DNA from: Pseudomonas bijieensis
GTDB taxonomy: Bacteria; Pseudomonadota; Gammaproteobacteria; Pseudomonadales; Pseudomonadaceae
DNA length: 64,000 bases
Assembly (NCBI RefSeq): GCF_013347965.1
Contig: NZ_CP048810.1
Coordinates: 6,323,501 to 6,387,500 of the forward strand
Direction: 5' to 3'
A program made the position numbers and the translations under genes. The notes beneath the pieces are model-generated. The model was not told where the DNA came from, did not search any database, and saw only the letters and a list, made by a program, of their open reading frames with translations. Positions 16,743-24,930 of this stretch are shown here, piece after piece; the first letter of the stretch is position 1, and every line of letters starts with the position of its first letter.

Positions 16743-17249
16743 ATGCTCATCGTCTTCAGCGGCCTTCCCGGCACCGGGAAAACGACTATCGCCAATGATC
16801 TGGCCGCTACAACAGGTGCCGTTTACCTGCGGGTCGATACGATCGAGCAGGCGATTCGAAACTCGGGCGCTCTTGCGCAAGACGTGGGACGCAGTGGTTA
16901 CATGGTTGCCAATGAGCTTGCCCTGAGTAATCTGCGTTTGGGGCGTACAGTCATCGTTGATTGTGTCAATCCCGTCCTCGAAAGCCGAGTCGCGTGGAGC
17001 GAAATCGCCTCACAGGCTGGTGTCCGGTTAACAAACATCCAGGTAATTTGTTCCGAAAAAGATGAGCATCAGCGCCGGGTCGAAACAAGGATTGCTGATA
17101 TTCCCGGGCTGACTCCACCAACTTGGCAGTCGGTACTTGATCATGAATATGAGCCGTGGGACGAAGCACCGTTTTGCATAGACACAGCGCTGACCTCTCC
17201 GGTGCAAGCGGTTTCGATGATCATCAGCCGATTCCTGTCCATTGAGTAG
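16743..17249 (+). CDS. P-loop kinase-like ATPase (AAA_33 type), 168 aa
   Basis: Small nucleotide-binding protein beginning MLIVFSGLPGTGKTTIA, with a Walker A GLPGTGKT at residues 7-14. A later VIVDCVNPVLESRVAW matches the second acidic strand of the AAA_33/zeta-toxin-like kinase group (chloramphenicol phosphotransferase, gluconate kinase and similar). ETRIADIPG and the C-terminal lid region fit a small-molecule kinase. The substrate cannot be told. The ATG at 16743 begins 41 bp after the preceding small gene, so the two may form one unit. Confidence 0.82.
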   Translation: MLIVFSGLPGTGKTTIANDLAATTGAVYLRVDTIEQAIRNSGALAQDVGRSGYMVANELALSNLRLGRTVIVDCVNPVLESRVAWSEIASQAGVRLTNIQVICSEKDEHQRRVETRIADIPGLTPPTWQSVLDHEYEPWDEAPFCIDTALTSPVQAVSMIISRFLSIE

Positions 17250-17342
17250 CGTCGGCTACGATAAATTGCTTATAGGGCTTTGCTTGATCTAAAGAACCCT
17301 CCTGTAATGTCGATACCTAGTTATCGTGCATTCATGGAGCGG

Positions 17343-17756
17343 ATGGATATGTTTGATTTTTTGGCCGGCAAGGCGAAGGCATTATCAGAGTCGGTTGGTG
17401 AGAAGGTCAGCTCTACAAAGGATTCGGTCCTGGATTCTGTAGGGGAAAAGAAAAATGTTGCGGTTGAGTACCTGGATAGAAGCTGGCCGCAAATCGAACG
17501 TGTCCTGGTTGACGGCTTGCTTACCGTTACGCATGACCGAATAAAGGACGATGAGGCTTTCTTGCTTGTGGCGGAGAAGGCTTTTGAGCTTTTGCCAGCC
17601 CCCGTGCGCTTGCTCCTGCCGAGATCTACCTTCCTTGCACATACTGAAAAGCATCGTGCATCCATTGTTGAAATGATAGAGACCAAGCGCGAGCAGCGTT
17701 TGGCGCTGGAAGGTCCCGCCATTATTGAATCTGAAATAAGACCTGCTGATGTATAG
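17343..17756 (+). CDS. Hypothetical cytosolic protein, about 137 aa
   Basis: I do not recognise the family. The start is unclear: ATG 17343 (MDMFDFLAGKAKALSES) and ATG 17349 are both plausible, and the frame is open back to 17280. The first part is a charged helical stretch of EKVSSTKDSVLDSVGEKK type, and the second half (EAFLLVAEKAFELLPAPVR and LLPRSTFLAHTEKHRASIVE) looks like a compact helical domain. No signal peptide or membrane segment. Confidence 0.6.
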   Translation: MDMFDFLAGKAKALSESVGEKVSSTKDSVLDSVGEKKNVAVEYLDRSWPQIERVLVDGLLTVTHDRIKDDEAFLLVAEKAFELLPAPVRLLLPRSTFLAHTEKHRASIVEMIETKREQRLALEGPAIIESEIRPADV

Positions 17757-17834
17757 CGGGAAAAGAGGCGTTTTGGGTTTGCCCCTGAGGGATCTCAACG
17801 ATGCACTGCCAGCACTATCGACGAAAATTCTTAT

Positions 17835-17941
17835 GTAAACTCGGAAACCCGCGCATGGCAGCATCAGGATGTGCCATTTATGGTCTCTCCGTCGCCCAAA
17901 TGACGATTAGGTTTTGGCGACTCGATTGAATGAAGCGCAGA
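17835..17941. repeat. Leader repeat, second copy (truncated)
   Basis: Matches 9210-9330 in GTCTCTCCGTCGCCCAAATG, TTGGCGACTCGATTGAATGA and AAGCGCAG, then stops abruptly where the 9.3-kb copy goes on to the structured leader. Only the upstream part is present here, next to the end of the convergent LysR gene. Confidence 0.65.
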
Positions 17942-17944
17942 TGG

Positions 17945-18838
17945 TTATTCCCATTCACCCGTTGCTGTGACCAACAACCACTCAGTAAACGCCCGCACAA
18001 CCACTTGCCGCTCCCGCCCCGGCACACACACCACGCTATACCGTGCACCCACCAGACGAACCTCTGGCCGATAGCCAACCAATTCCCCACGCGCCACAGC
18101 CTCAGCAACCAGCACATTGCTGGCGAGCACCAACCCATGCCCGGCAATCGCCGCCTGCAGCGCATGTTGTTCCTCGTCATAACGCCGGAATCGCGCGCTA
18201 TCAAGCCAGCCCAGGGTTTCAGCCTTGGCGCACCAAGCAGGCCAGTGAACCGCTACGCTCGCGCTACTCAGCCACGGCACATCGATCAGCTCGATGGGCG
18301 AGCCTGCTGTGGGCGGTTGCCAGCCGGGGCGGCAATAGACGCCAAAATACTCGTCCAGCAAAGGTTGTTCGAACAGCTGTGGGTCAGGCGTGAACAGAGC
18401 GCGGATCGCCAGGTCGATGCTGGCGTCTCGCAGCAGGTCGACCACGTCGTTGCTGGTATGCAGCCTGACGTCGATATCCGGGTACAGCCGATGAAAATCC
18501 CCCAGCCGAGGTATCAACCACAGGCTGGCGAACGCCGGCGTGGTGCTCACGACCAGGGACTGCGCAACACAAGGCGGCGCCAACACTTGCAGGCCGTGCT
18601 GGATATCAAGCAGGGCGCGGTGCATGTAAGGGTGGAGGCGCTCGCCGTCGGCGCTCAGGCGCACGTTTTGGCTGGAGCGTTCGAACAGACGCACGCCAAG
18701 GAAGGCTTCAAGGCTTTTGACCTGATGGGAAATCGCCGCCGGGCTGACATTCAGTTCCTGGGCCGCTGCCTTGAAGCTGCCCAGCCGTGCGGCGGACTCG
18801 AAGCCGCGCAGGGCGGTGAGGGGCAGTTTGGCGAACAT
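17945..18838 (-). CDS. LysR-family transcriptional regulator (GcvA-like), 297 aa
   Basis: The N-terminal winged HTH (ALRGFESAARLGSFKAAAQE followed by LNVSPAAISHQVKSLEAFLG) covers residues 8-65, and a two-lobed effector domain follows from about residue 90. The sequence is of the GcvA/AmpR subgroup. It is divergent from the PACE efflux gene, and the LysR box at 18859-18873 lies between them, so it probably controls that pump and itself. The inducer is unknown. Confidence 0.9.
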   Translation of the reverse strand: MFAKLPLTALRGFESAARLGSFKAAAQELNVSPAAISHQVKSLEAFLGVRLFERSSQNVRLSADGERLHPYMHRALLDIQHGLQVLAPPCVAQSLVVSTTPAFASLWLIPRLGDFHRLYPDIDVRLHTSNDVVDLLRDASIDLAIRALFTPDPQLFEQPLLDEYFGVYCRPGWQPPTAGSPIELIDVPWLSSASVAVHWPAWCAKAETLGWLDSARFRRYDEEQHALQAAIAGHGLVLASNVLVAEAVARGELVGYRPEVRLVGARYSVVCVPGRERQVVVRAFTEWLLVTATGEWE

Positions 18839-18858
18839 GGGCGGGTAGGTTACTCAGG

Positions 18859-18873
18859 TTGAGCGTGGCTCAA
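18859..18873. promoter_or_regulatory. LysR box between the regulator and the efflux gene
   Basis: TTGAGC-GTG-GCTCAA is a perfect 6-3-6 inverted repeat fitting the T-N11-A LysR rule. Two further GCTCAA half-sites lie at 18879-18884 and 18897-18902, on the side of the efflux gene, as expected for an activation site. Confidence 0.75.
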
Positions 18874-18944
18874 TTTAGCTCAATTGTGCGCGGCGGCTCA
18901 ACTTGCCAGGCTGTGGTTTCCAAGTCCAACCAAGGAGCTCTCCG

Positions 18945-19367
18945 ATGCAAGGCGCACCCCGTAAAATCCTCCAGGCCATCCTCTACGAAGCCGGCGGCGT
19001 GCTGTTCGTCGCACCGGCGCTGGCGCTGATCTACGGTCAGGGCATGGGTTATTCAACTCTGCTGTCACTGGTTATTTCTGCCGTCGCGCTGGCCTGGAAC
19101 ATGCTTTTCAATGGCTTGTTCGAGTGGTGGGAGCGTCGCCAACGCAGCCGCCATCGCAACTGGCAGCGACGACTGCTCCATTCCCTGGGATTTGAAGGTG
19201 GCTTGACGCTGATTCTTACCCCCGTGATCGGGGCGTGGTTGGGCATTAGCCTGTGGCTGGCGTTGGTGACTAACCTGGGGCTGTTTGTGTTCTTCTTTTT
19301 TTACTCGCTGGTTTTTCAATGGCTGTTTGATCGGGTGTTTGATGTTCCGCTTTCGGCGCAGTCCTGA
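18945..19367 (+). CDS. PACE-family efflux transporter, 140 aa
   Basis: Proteobacterial antimicrobial compound efflux (AceI-like) protein with four membrane helices in two tandem BTP domains. The start at 18945 (MQGAPRKILQAILYEAGG) has AAGGAG ahead; the conserved membrane Glu of the first helix is in ILYEAGGVLF, and the second domain repeats the theme in LHSLGFEGGLTLILTPVIG. Family members expel biocides such as chlorhexidine by proton antiport, and some also export polyamines. A divergent LysR regulator and its box precede it, the arrangement known for aceI-type genes. Confidence 0.9.
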   Translation: MQGAPRKILQAILYEAGGVLFVAPALALIYGQGMGYSTLLSLVISAVALAWNMLFNGLFEWWERRQRSRHRNWQRRLLHSLGFEGGLTLILTPVIGAWLGISLWLALVTNLGLFVFFFFYSLVFQWLFDRVFDVPLSAQS

Positions 19368-19464
19368 AGGCGGCTTTCGTTGGCTACAAAGTAAGCGTCA
19401 TTCAGGCATCTCCCATATAGTGGCAATTGAATGGCATGATTGGCGCTCACCTAAGGAGAGACGC

Positions 19465-20136
19465 ATGCAATTTTTACAAAAGGAAAAACGCCATTATTTG
19501 ACTGACGAGTTCATCGGCACGGAGCAAGGGTGCGGCATATTCATACCTGCTAATAAAGCGCTCTACAGCTTTGTGCGAGAAAATCCCAGTCATACCGATC
19601 ATGCGCAGGTGGCTTCAAAGGCGCTGATCATTGGTCGCAGCCTGGCTGCATCGGTCGAGCGTCGCACCAAGGATGAGGAGGATGGCTATGAGGGTTCCAC
19701 GGGAGGCTTCTATGCGCGGTTGGCTAAATCTATTTGCAGCTCAGATGTAGGTCTGGAAGCGTCCTTTCTTCCCGTCGGGGAAAGGCTTGCCGGATCTGTC
19801 TGTATCGCGGTGAACAAGGTGCATTCCCGGCTCTGCGAAGCCATCAGTGCCGTCACTAACAAAGACGCGAGCAGCTTCGCTTCGAAGTATCTGCACTTCC
19901 ATTATCCGACTTTGTTTCCAATGGTCGATTCGCGGGCCCGGGAAGCGCTGAAGTGGATCGCGGATGAGGAGGGGTTGGTTTTCGCTCCGACCACGGCGGG
20001 TATGTCGAAAAACTACGCGACCTACGTAGACTTCTACTTGCGCGTTCGCAGCCTGTTTGAAGAAGAACTTGGCCGGGAAATCAGTCTTAGGCAGATGGAT
20101 AATATTCTGCTTAATTGCTACGACAATTGGGTTTAG
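19465..20136 (+). CDS. Hypothetical protein, 223 aa
   Basis: AAGGAGAG precedes the ATG at 19465. I do not recognise a named family, but [20 protein letters not shown] near residue 138 is a pattern shared by a group of uncharacterised proteins with a helix-hairpin-like core and a conserved SKYLHFH...DSR segment. The protein is cytosolic, and a basic helical tail ([15 protein letters not shown]) ends it. The frame upstream to 19285 overlaps the efflux gene and is not used. Confidence 0.65.
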   Translation: MQFLQKEKRHYLTDEFIGTEQGCGIFIPANKALYSFVRENPSHTDHAQVASKALIIGRSLAASVERRTKDEEDGYEGSTGGFYARLAKSICSSDVGLEASFLPVGERLAGSVCIAVNKVHSRLCEAISAVTNKDASSFASKYLHFHYPTLFPMVDSRAREALKWIADEEGLVFAPTTAGMSKNYATYVDFYLRVRSLFEEELGREISLRQMDNILLNCYDNWV

Positions 20137-20204
20137 AGACATCCTTTCAAACCTGCGTTGGCGTTTTTTATCGGAGCAACTAAGGCGCTAAGGTCATCTT
20201 GAGG

Positions 20205-20613
20205 GGGCTCCCAATGTTCTCCCAATTCTTCGGCAGTGTCCCGAGTTACCAGCGCCAGGTACTGATATCGATCCGCAACGCCCAGCCGACCGCAATCGAT
20301 GAAACCCGTAAAGCGGCCGTCAATACCTCCCGATCGACAAGCCCGGCTTCCATTCGGGCTTGGGCCTTGGCAATGCGATGGCTGGTGCTATGGTCGAAGG
20401 GGCATCGACCGGATCGAGTTGATGGAGTTGGCGCTGGGCGTCGGCGATGACATTGACCTTGGCTGCCTCGTCGATGGGGGCTGACAGCAGGTCAACCCCC
20501 GGCACTGCACTTAACAACAGCCAATCCCTGTCAGTTGTGTGGGCTTCATCAAGGACATGGGCGCAAGGTGTGCCGGTAGACGCCAGCCAATGCAGACCAG
20601 GGCAGGGTGTCAT
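20205..20613 (-). pseudogene. APH(3')-type aminoglycoside phosphotransferase, pseudogene
   Basis: The minus strand encodes [17 protein letters not shown] and [19 protein letters not shown] in one frame, then, after a one-base loss near 20420, [20 protein letters not shown] and GLVD in another, then after a deletion of about 60 codons [20 protein letters not shown] and [16 protein letters not shown]. These are successive blocks of an APH(3') kinase. The catalytic HGDxxxxN loop is in the missing part, the N-terminus and the C-terminal end are absent, so no activity is expected. Confidence 0.85.
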
Positions 20614-20764
20614 TGGTCGGCGACTCGTCTAGACCGGGGTTTATACGGGGATAAAGGGTTGTCATGCAGGTTGATGGCGACTACCCTGAAAATGTTTGGA
20701 TTGTTACGAAGTGTTTCAAGCGTGACGATTTTCGGTAAACCTACTTAAGGACGAGGTGAACACA

Positions 20765-20908
20765 ATGTTTTCTCATGAAGGTACTGCAATAGAGGTTCTG
20801 CTCTTCATTTTTGGCTTTGCTGGGTTTGCCCTGGCGCTGTGGTTTTTTCACTCTTATTTTGAGCGCAAGAGAGAGAATGGTGTAAAAAAACAACATTTCG
20901 AGCGTTGA
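20765..20908 (+). CDS. Single-pass small membrane protein, 47 aa
   Basis: Begins MFSHEGTAIEVLLFIFGFAG, with a ribosome site GAGGTG about 8 bases upstream of the ATG at 20765. One hydrophobic helix (residues 9-28) is followed by aromatic HSYFERKRENGVKK, a basic tail that would stay in the cytoplasm. No family recognised, and the gene is too short to be called by length; the ribosome site, membrane pattern and complete stop support it. Confidence 0.55.
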   Translation: MFSHEGTAIEVLLFIFGFAGFALALWFFHSYFERKRENGVKKQHFER

Positions 20909-20958
20909 ACACCAACTGTCGCTTCTTTCGCAGGTATGTAATCCCCAGAAACAACAAA

Positions 20959-20984
20959 CCCGCACACTCATGATGAGGTGCGGG
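20959..20984 (-). terminator. Terminator after the DUF2628 gene (minus strand)
   Basis: CCCGCAC / GTGCGGG with a 12-nt loop; on the minus strand it is followed by TTTGTTGTTT. Confidence 0.75.
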
Positions 20985-21007
20985 CTCTTGATGACTCAAG
21001 CCTGCAA

Positions 21008-21436
21008 TCAGAGACGCATGCCCTTGAACGGGTTCCAGCCTTGCTCGCCTTTCACTTCTTTGAGGTAGTACGCGTAGTTGGTCATGAGTGCGTACATCAT
21101 CGACAGGGCGATGCTCAGGCCCGTGTTCAAAGGCCGAGGAAACTCCATGCCGATGATTGCGAAGATCACGCTCAATGCGATGTTGATCGCCAGGAAAATC
21201 CCAAGCAGGGCAAGATTTTTCTTCCACAGGCCCAGGACGAACAGGTAGATAGGGCCGAAGAAAAATGCAATCACGTTGGCGTTGATGAGAATTTTCTTCT
21301 TGAAGCCAGGCAGCGTCTTGACGGCTTCCTTGTAACGCGGGTCGTTTGGTGCCCCATAGGTTTCAAAGAAATCAAAGCGTTCCTGCCACTTCGCGCTGTA
21401 CTTACCGGCGCTTTGCACTTGTTCGGTGCTGCTCAT
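21008..21436 (-). CDS. DUF2628 membrane protein, 142 aa
   Basis: The N-terminal soluble segment KWQERFDFFETYGAPNDP is the family signature, followed by FKKKILINANVIAFFFGPIY, and two or three membrane helices in the centre. It ends with a soluble EQGWNPFKGMRL. DUF2628 proteins occur singly in many proteobacteria; the function is unknown. A clear terminator follows it. Confidence 0.85.
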   Translation of the reverse strand: MSSTEQVQSAGKYSAKWQERFDFFETYGAPNDPRYKEAVKTLPGFKKKILINANVIAFFFGPIYLFVLGLWKKNLALLGIFLAINIALSVIFAIIGMEFPRPLNTGLSIALSMMYALMTNYAYYLKEVKGEQGWNPFKGMRL

Positions 21437-21659
21437 TGTTTAAGGCTCCTGTTTTCCATGAATGTTTTTTTCTTCCGAGAAATCCTGTGCCCTGTGTTCA
21501 GAGCATTGATTGCCTTGGTCTTGTCGAGAGGGCTCAAGTGAATCGCGTGAGGTGCTTATTCTGCCGTTTTATGGTCGTCGGTGTGGAACATTCCATACTG
21601 GTAGCTTAAGCGCTCATCTGGTCTGTGACGTGCTTCACTCTATTTGTTTCAACGGGCTC

Positions 21660-22088
21660 CTACTGCTCCAAGGCCGTCAGGTAGTCAGTCGCCTTCCGGT
21701 ACTTTTCAAGTCGGTCCAGGTCTTTCTGGCTTGGTTCGCCTATGCGAGATAAATCGCTGTTTTCCGCAAGGTCAGCCAGCTTCACTCGGCGCGCTATCGG
21801 GTCTCGCGCAGCTCGCTCGATAAAGGCCTGGTAAGTCTCCCCCTCGCGCTTGGTGAGGGAGTCGATGGCGCCAACGACCGCCTCACTGAAGCCTTCATTG
21901 CGCAGGTCGGCGAGGGTTACAGCGGTATCTTCGACCACGTCATGCAGCACCGCCACAATGCGCTCCTGATCATGGGCCAGGCGCAGCATGACCTTCAGTG
22001 GATGCAAAACGTAAGGGGAGCCGCCCTTATCCACTTGCCCTTCATGGGCCTGCGCGCAAATCGATATCGCTCTTTCAAGAGTACTCAT
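21660..22088 (-). CDS. HD-domain phosphohydrolase (RelA/SpoT HD-like), 142 aa
   Basis: The ATG at 22088 (MSTLERAISICAQAHEGQ) begins the domain. The SpoT-type signature runs HEGQVDKGGSPYVLHPLKV then RIVAVLHDVVEDT, giving the His, HD and downstream Asp metal ligands. This module alone hydrolyses nucleotides such as (p)ppGpp or diadenosine-type molecules in related small proteins; the substrate here is unknown. It has no synthetase, TGS or ACT domain. The frame is open upstream to 22211, but that region has no coding signal. It is divergent from the FRG-domain gene. Confidence 0.87.
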   Translation of the reverse strand: MSTLERAISICAQAHEGQVDKGGSPYVLHPLKVMLRLAHDQERIVAVLHDVVEDTAVTLADLRNEGFSEAVVGAIDSLTKREGETYQAFIERAARDPIARRVKLADLAENSDLSRIGEPSQKDLDRLEKYRKATDYLTALEQ

Positions 22089-22247
22089 GACATTTACCTT
22101 TAGCGTAGTGGCAATTTGATGCTGTTTCGGGTTGAATGACGCCGTTTTAAATGGGGAAATGGGGCAAGGTGCGCGTTCAGCGCGAGCTTTATGACTGTTT
22201 GCCTTTGGCAAGTGAGTGGCTGATTTTTATTCAGGGAGTGAAGTGTT

Positions 22248-23090
22248 GTGTATAAAACCACGATTGTCGTGTCGAGTCTGACTGAGTACATCGACGCAGT
22301 TAAGAAGCTCAATAAAGAATCCAGTACGGTCCACGGGGCGGTATATCGAGGCCAAGGCAACGCGAGCTGGGGGTTAACGACTTCTCTGGCTCGAAGCCCC
22401 AAAACCAGGTCAGGGGATTTGATCTCCAGGGCGACCAAGGCCTTCAGGAAATTCAACGCCGAGCGACATGCCTATCATCAACTTTCTTCTCATAATGATT
22501 GGGATGCGCTTGCGCTTGCACAGCACTACGGCATGCCCACTCGCTTACTGGATTGGTCGTTGTCGCCCTTGGTTGCGCTTTTTTTCGCGCTGGACGGCTT
22601 GAGGTACAAACGGATTCCCCTGATCGAGAATGCTAGTTTGATCGCTGGCTACAATGAAAACGACACGATTCCTGTCGATACGGATGATCGGCTTGGGATC
22701 GTTGAAAATGATGCTGCGGTGTATGTGGTGACACCTCGCGGACAAGGAGGTGAACACATCTGGGTGGAAACCAAGGCCTTGCCGGAAGACGTTTTTTCGA
22801 GCGTCCCGGAGGCTCGCGAAGACGGGTTCTGTTTCTACACGCCGAACTATATGAATGAACGGCTGAGGTCTCAAAGCGGGTTATTCAGTATCGGCTACGA
22901 GGTAGAAGACAGTTTTCCAGCATCGGAGGCGCACCAAATCATCATAAGAAAACAGAGCGTAGCGACGGTGTTCTCCGAGCTGTTGTTGATGAATGTTGGT
23001 TCCAAGCTTGTTTATGGCGACCTGGAAGGCTTATGCAAGGATTTGACGTTCACCAACTTTGGTGGTTTTGCCACTCGAAACTCTAACTGA
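22248..23090 (+). CDS. FRG-domain protein, 280 aa
   Basis: FRG domain with the diagnostic YRGQGNASWGLTTSLAR at about residues 33-49 and a downstream LAQHYGMPTRLLDWSLSP, the two blocks that define the family. GGGAGTGAA lies ahead of the GTG start at 22248. FRG proteins are common beside mobile elements and defence genes, and some act in abortive infection; the biochemical activity is unknown. No partner gene is obvious downstream. The GC content is moderate. Confidence 0.85.
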   Translation: MYKTTIVVSSLTEYIDAVKKLNKESSTVHGAVYRGQGNASWGLTTSLARSPKTRSGDLISRATKAFRKFNAERHAYHQLSSHNDWDALALAQHYGMPTRLLDWSLSPLVALFFALDGLRYKRIPLIENASLIAGYNENDTIPVDTDDRLGIVENDAAVYVVTPRGQGGEHIWVETKALPEDVFSSVPEAREDGFCFYTPNYMNERLRSQSGLFSIGYEVEDSFPASEAHQIIIRKQSVATVFSELLLMNVGSKLVYGDLEGLCKDLTFTNFGGFATRNSN

Positions 23091-23105
23091 AAGGTAGCCA
23101 TCCAA

Positions 23106-23132
23106 AGTCGCCCGCCGCATAAGCGGGCGACT
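23106..23132. terminator. Bidirectional terminator between convergent genes
   Basis: AGTCGCCCGC / GCGGGCGACT with a short loop, between the FRG gene and the convergent small gene at 23153. Confidence 0.75.
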
Positions 23133-23152
23133 GATTCCAATCAACACCCAGG

Positions 23153-23359
23153 TCAAAAACTCAGCGCAGCCGCTTCCCCAAACGAGTGATCCTGTACACC
23201 CGTCATAAAGTGCAACGACATCTTCTGTGGCGCTTCGATGGGCGGAATTTCAAAACTCCCCACCACCTGACCCTGAAGCGCACTCAGCCGCATCGACTCT
23301 TCTTCCTTTAACTTTGCCATTCTCGCGTGGTTCGCTGCGATTTCGTTGAGAGTTGACAC
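23153..23359 (-). CDS. Small protein of unknown function, 68 aa
   Basis: The start is a GTG at 23359 with GGAGATG 5-6 bases upstream. The protein starts with a charged helix ANHARMAKLKEEESMRLSAL and ends in a Phe/His-containing GEAAALSF. The family is not recognised; it has no membrane segment or signal peptide. The frame continues upstream to 23545 but without a better start. The good ribosome site and the terminator just downstream support it being real. Confidence 0.6.
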   Translation of the reverse strand: MSTLNEIAANHARMAKLKEEESMRLSALQGQVVGSFEIPPIEAPQKMSLHFMTGVQDHSFGEAAALSF

Positions 23360-23591
23360 GGTACATCTCCGTTTGCTGACCAAGCATTGATTAATTTGCC
23401 GCCGCGTCAGAATTACGTCGTTCTTGGCTGCTGAGACAGGCCAGTGCAAACCCTGAGCCAGACGTGGCCGCTTGTTGACCCCGACACTCGACAGGTGACG
23501 AATGGCGGGGCAGACGTGCATTGACGCCAACAACGTTGCAACCATGCCTCAACAATAAGTCACTGATAATACAAACCGCTCTCCGGAAGGG

Positions 23592-24803
23592 TCAGTCGGT
23601 CTCGGCGCTGTAGACGCTTGACCGGTGTGTCGAATACCTGTGCACCACAACCACCCCGGCTCCGATCAGGCTGCAGGCAACCGCCAACAGCAGAATCACC
23701 TGTTGCGTTCCAACCGGCGCCGCGAGCACCGCGACCAACAGCCCCGCGAGCGGTTGCGACAGGTTGTTGAGCAGCGTGATGACGCCGACGGTCTTGCCGA
23801 AGTCCTGGGGCGGAATGACTTGCTGGCGCAGGGTGCGGAAGTAGACGTTGAACATTTTGTCGAAACCGACAATCAGCAAGAAACCGACGACGTAGCCCCC
23901 TGTGTTCGGGCTGAGCGCGGTGATGAAGGCGCCGACGGCAATCAGCGTGTAGGAGAGGGCGCCCAGTAGTTTCAAGGGCAAGGTCAGCCGGGCCAGGAGG
24001 AACAGGATGAGGATGGTGGTCACGGCACCGGCTGCCTGTAAACCTGCATAGTCATCCTTGCCGGCGCCGTAATGGCCGATGACCATGGCAGCCGAGGTGG
24101 CGAGGGTGACGCCGATGATCAGGTTGACGCCCACCGCCAGGCCGATGATTTTTTTCAGCTCCGCCAGGCGACGGATATGGCCGAAGGCGATGCGCAGCGG
24201 GTTCAGCCAGAGGTCGTGATGCTGCTCGAAGGTTTCCAGGATGACCGAACTGGTGCGCTGCCAGTACAGCATGGCCAGGTCCGCCAGCAGGAACAGCCCG
24301 GCAATCGCCAGTACCACCCAGTGCCACGCCCACACCTCAAGCAGCAGCGCAGCGACCAACGGGCCCAGTACCAAGCCGGTCTGATCGGCGATTTGCGAGT
24401 AGGACAGGGTCTTGGTGTAGGTGTAGTGCTTGAAGATGTAAGGCATCACCACTTCGCGGGCCATGATGCCTTGAGTGGTCAGTACGCCACACAGGGCCGA
24501 AAGGGCGACGATCCAATAGATACCGCCGAAGACGCCATAGAGCGCGACCGCCACCCCGCAAGCTACGGCGCGATAAACCTGGCTGATGTGCAGGATGCGA
24601 ATTGGCGGAAACTTGTCGCACAGCGCGCCGCAGATCGGGAACGACAGGTAGCGTGGCAAGGATTCGACGAAGAAAGCCAGGCCCGCCCAGGAGACGCTGT
24701 TGGTGGTCTGGAAAACAATCAGCGGGACGATGAACAGCAAAATCTGATCGGCCAGCCGGGAGAGGAACATCGAGGCGAAAAAAGCCAGGTAATCCTTGCG
24801 CAT
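23592..24803 (-). CDS. Major facilitator superfamily transporter, 403 aa
   Basis: Twelve hydrophobic segments in two six-helix halves, typical MFS length. The loop between helices 2 and 3 reads GALCDKFPPIRIL, the expected position of the GxxxD(R/K)xGR/K-like motif A. The overall pattern resembles the EntS-type or multidrug exporter branch (MFS_3), but the substrate is uncertain. It has its own promoter region upstream and no companion gene in the same direction. Confidence 0.85.
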   Translation of the reverse strand: MRKDYLAFFASMFLSRLADQILLFIVPLIVFQTTNSVSWAGLAFFVESLPRYLSFPICGALCDKFPPIRILHISQVYRAVACGVAVALYGVFGGIYWIVALSALCGVLTTQGIMAREVVMPYIFKHYTYTKTLSYSQIADQTGLVLGPLVAALLLEVWAWHWVVLAIAGLFLLADLAMLYWQRTSSVILETFEQHHDLWLNPLRIAFGHIRRLAELKKIIGLAVGVNLIIGVTLATSAAMVIGHYGAGKDDYAGLQAAGAVTTILILFLLARLTLPLKLLGALSYTLIAVGAFITALSPNTGGYVVGFLLIVGFDKMFNVYFRTLRQQVIPPQDFGKTVGVITLLNNLSQPLAGLLVAVLAAPVGTQQVILLLAVACSLIGAGVVVVHRYSTHRSSVYSAETD

Positions 24804-24930
24804 GGAGCTCCTTGATTGCGGGTTGAACGCGTCATTCTGTCCTGGCGACGACGGTAGCGTGATATGGAACTAATATCACCGTTAGTCTCTATATCTTTAC
24901 AGGGGACATCCCTTTTTCGAGAGAACTGCC

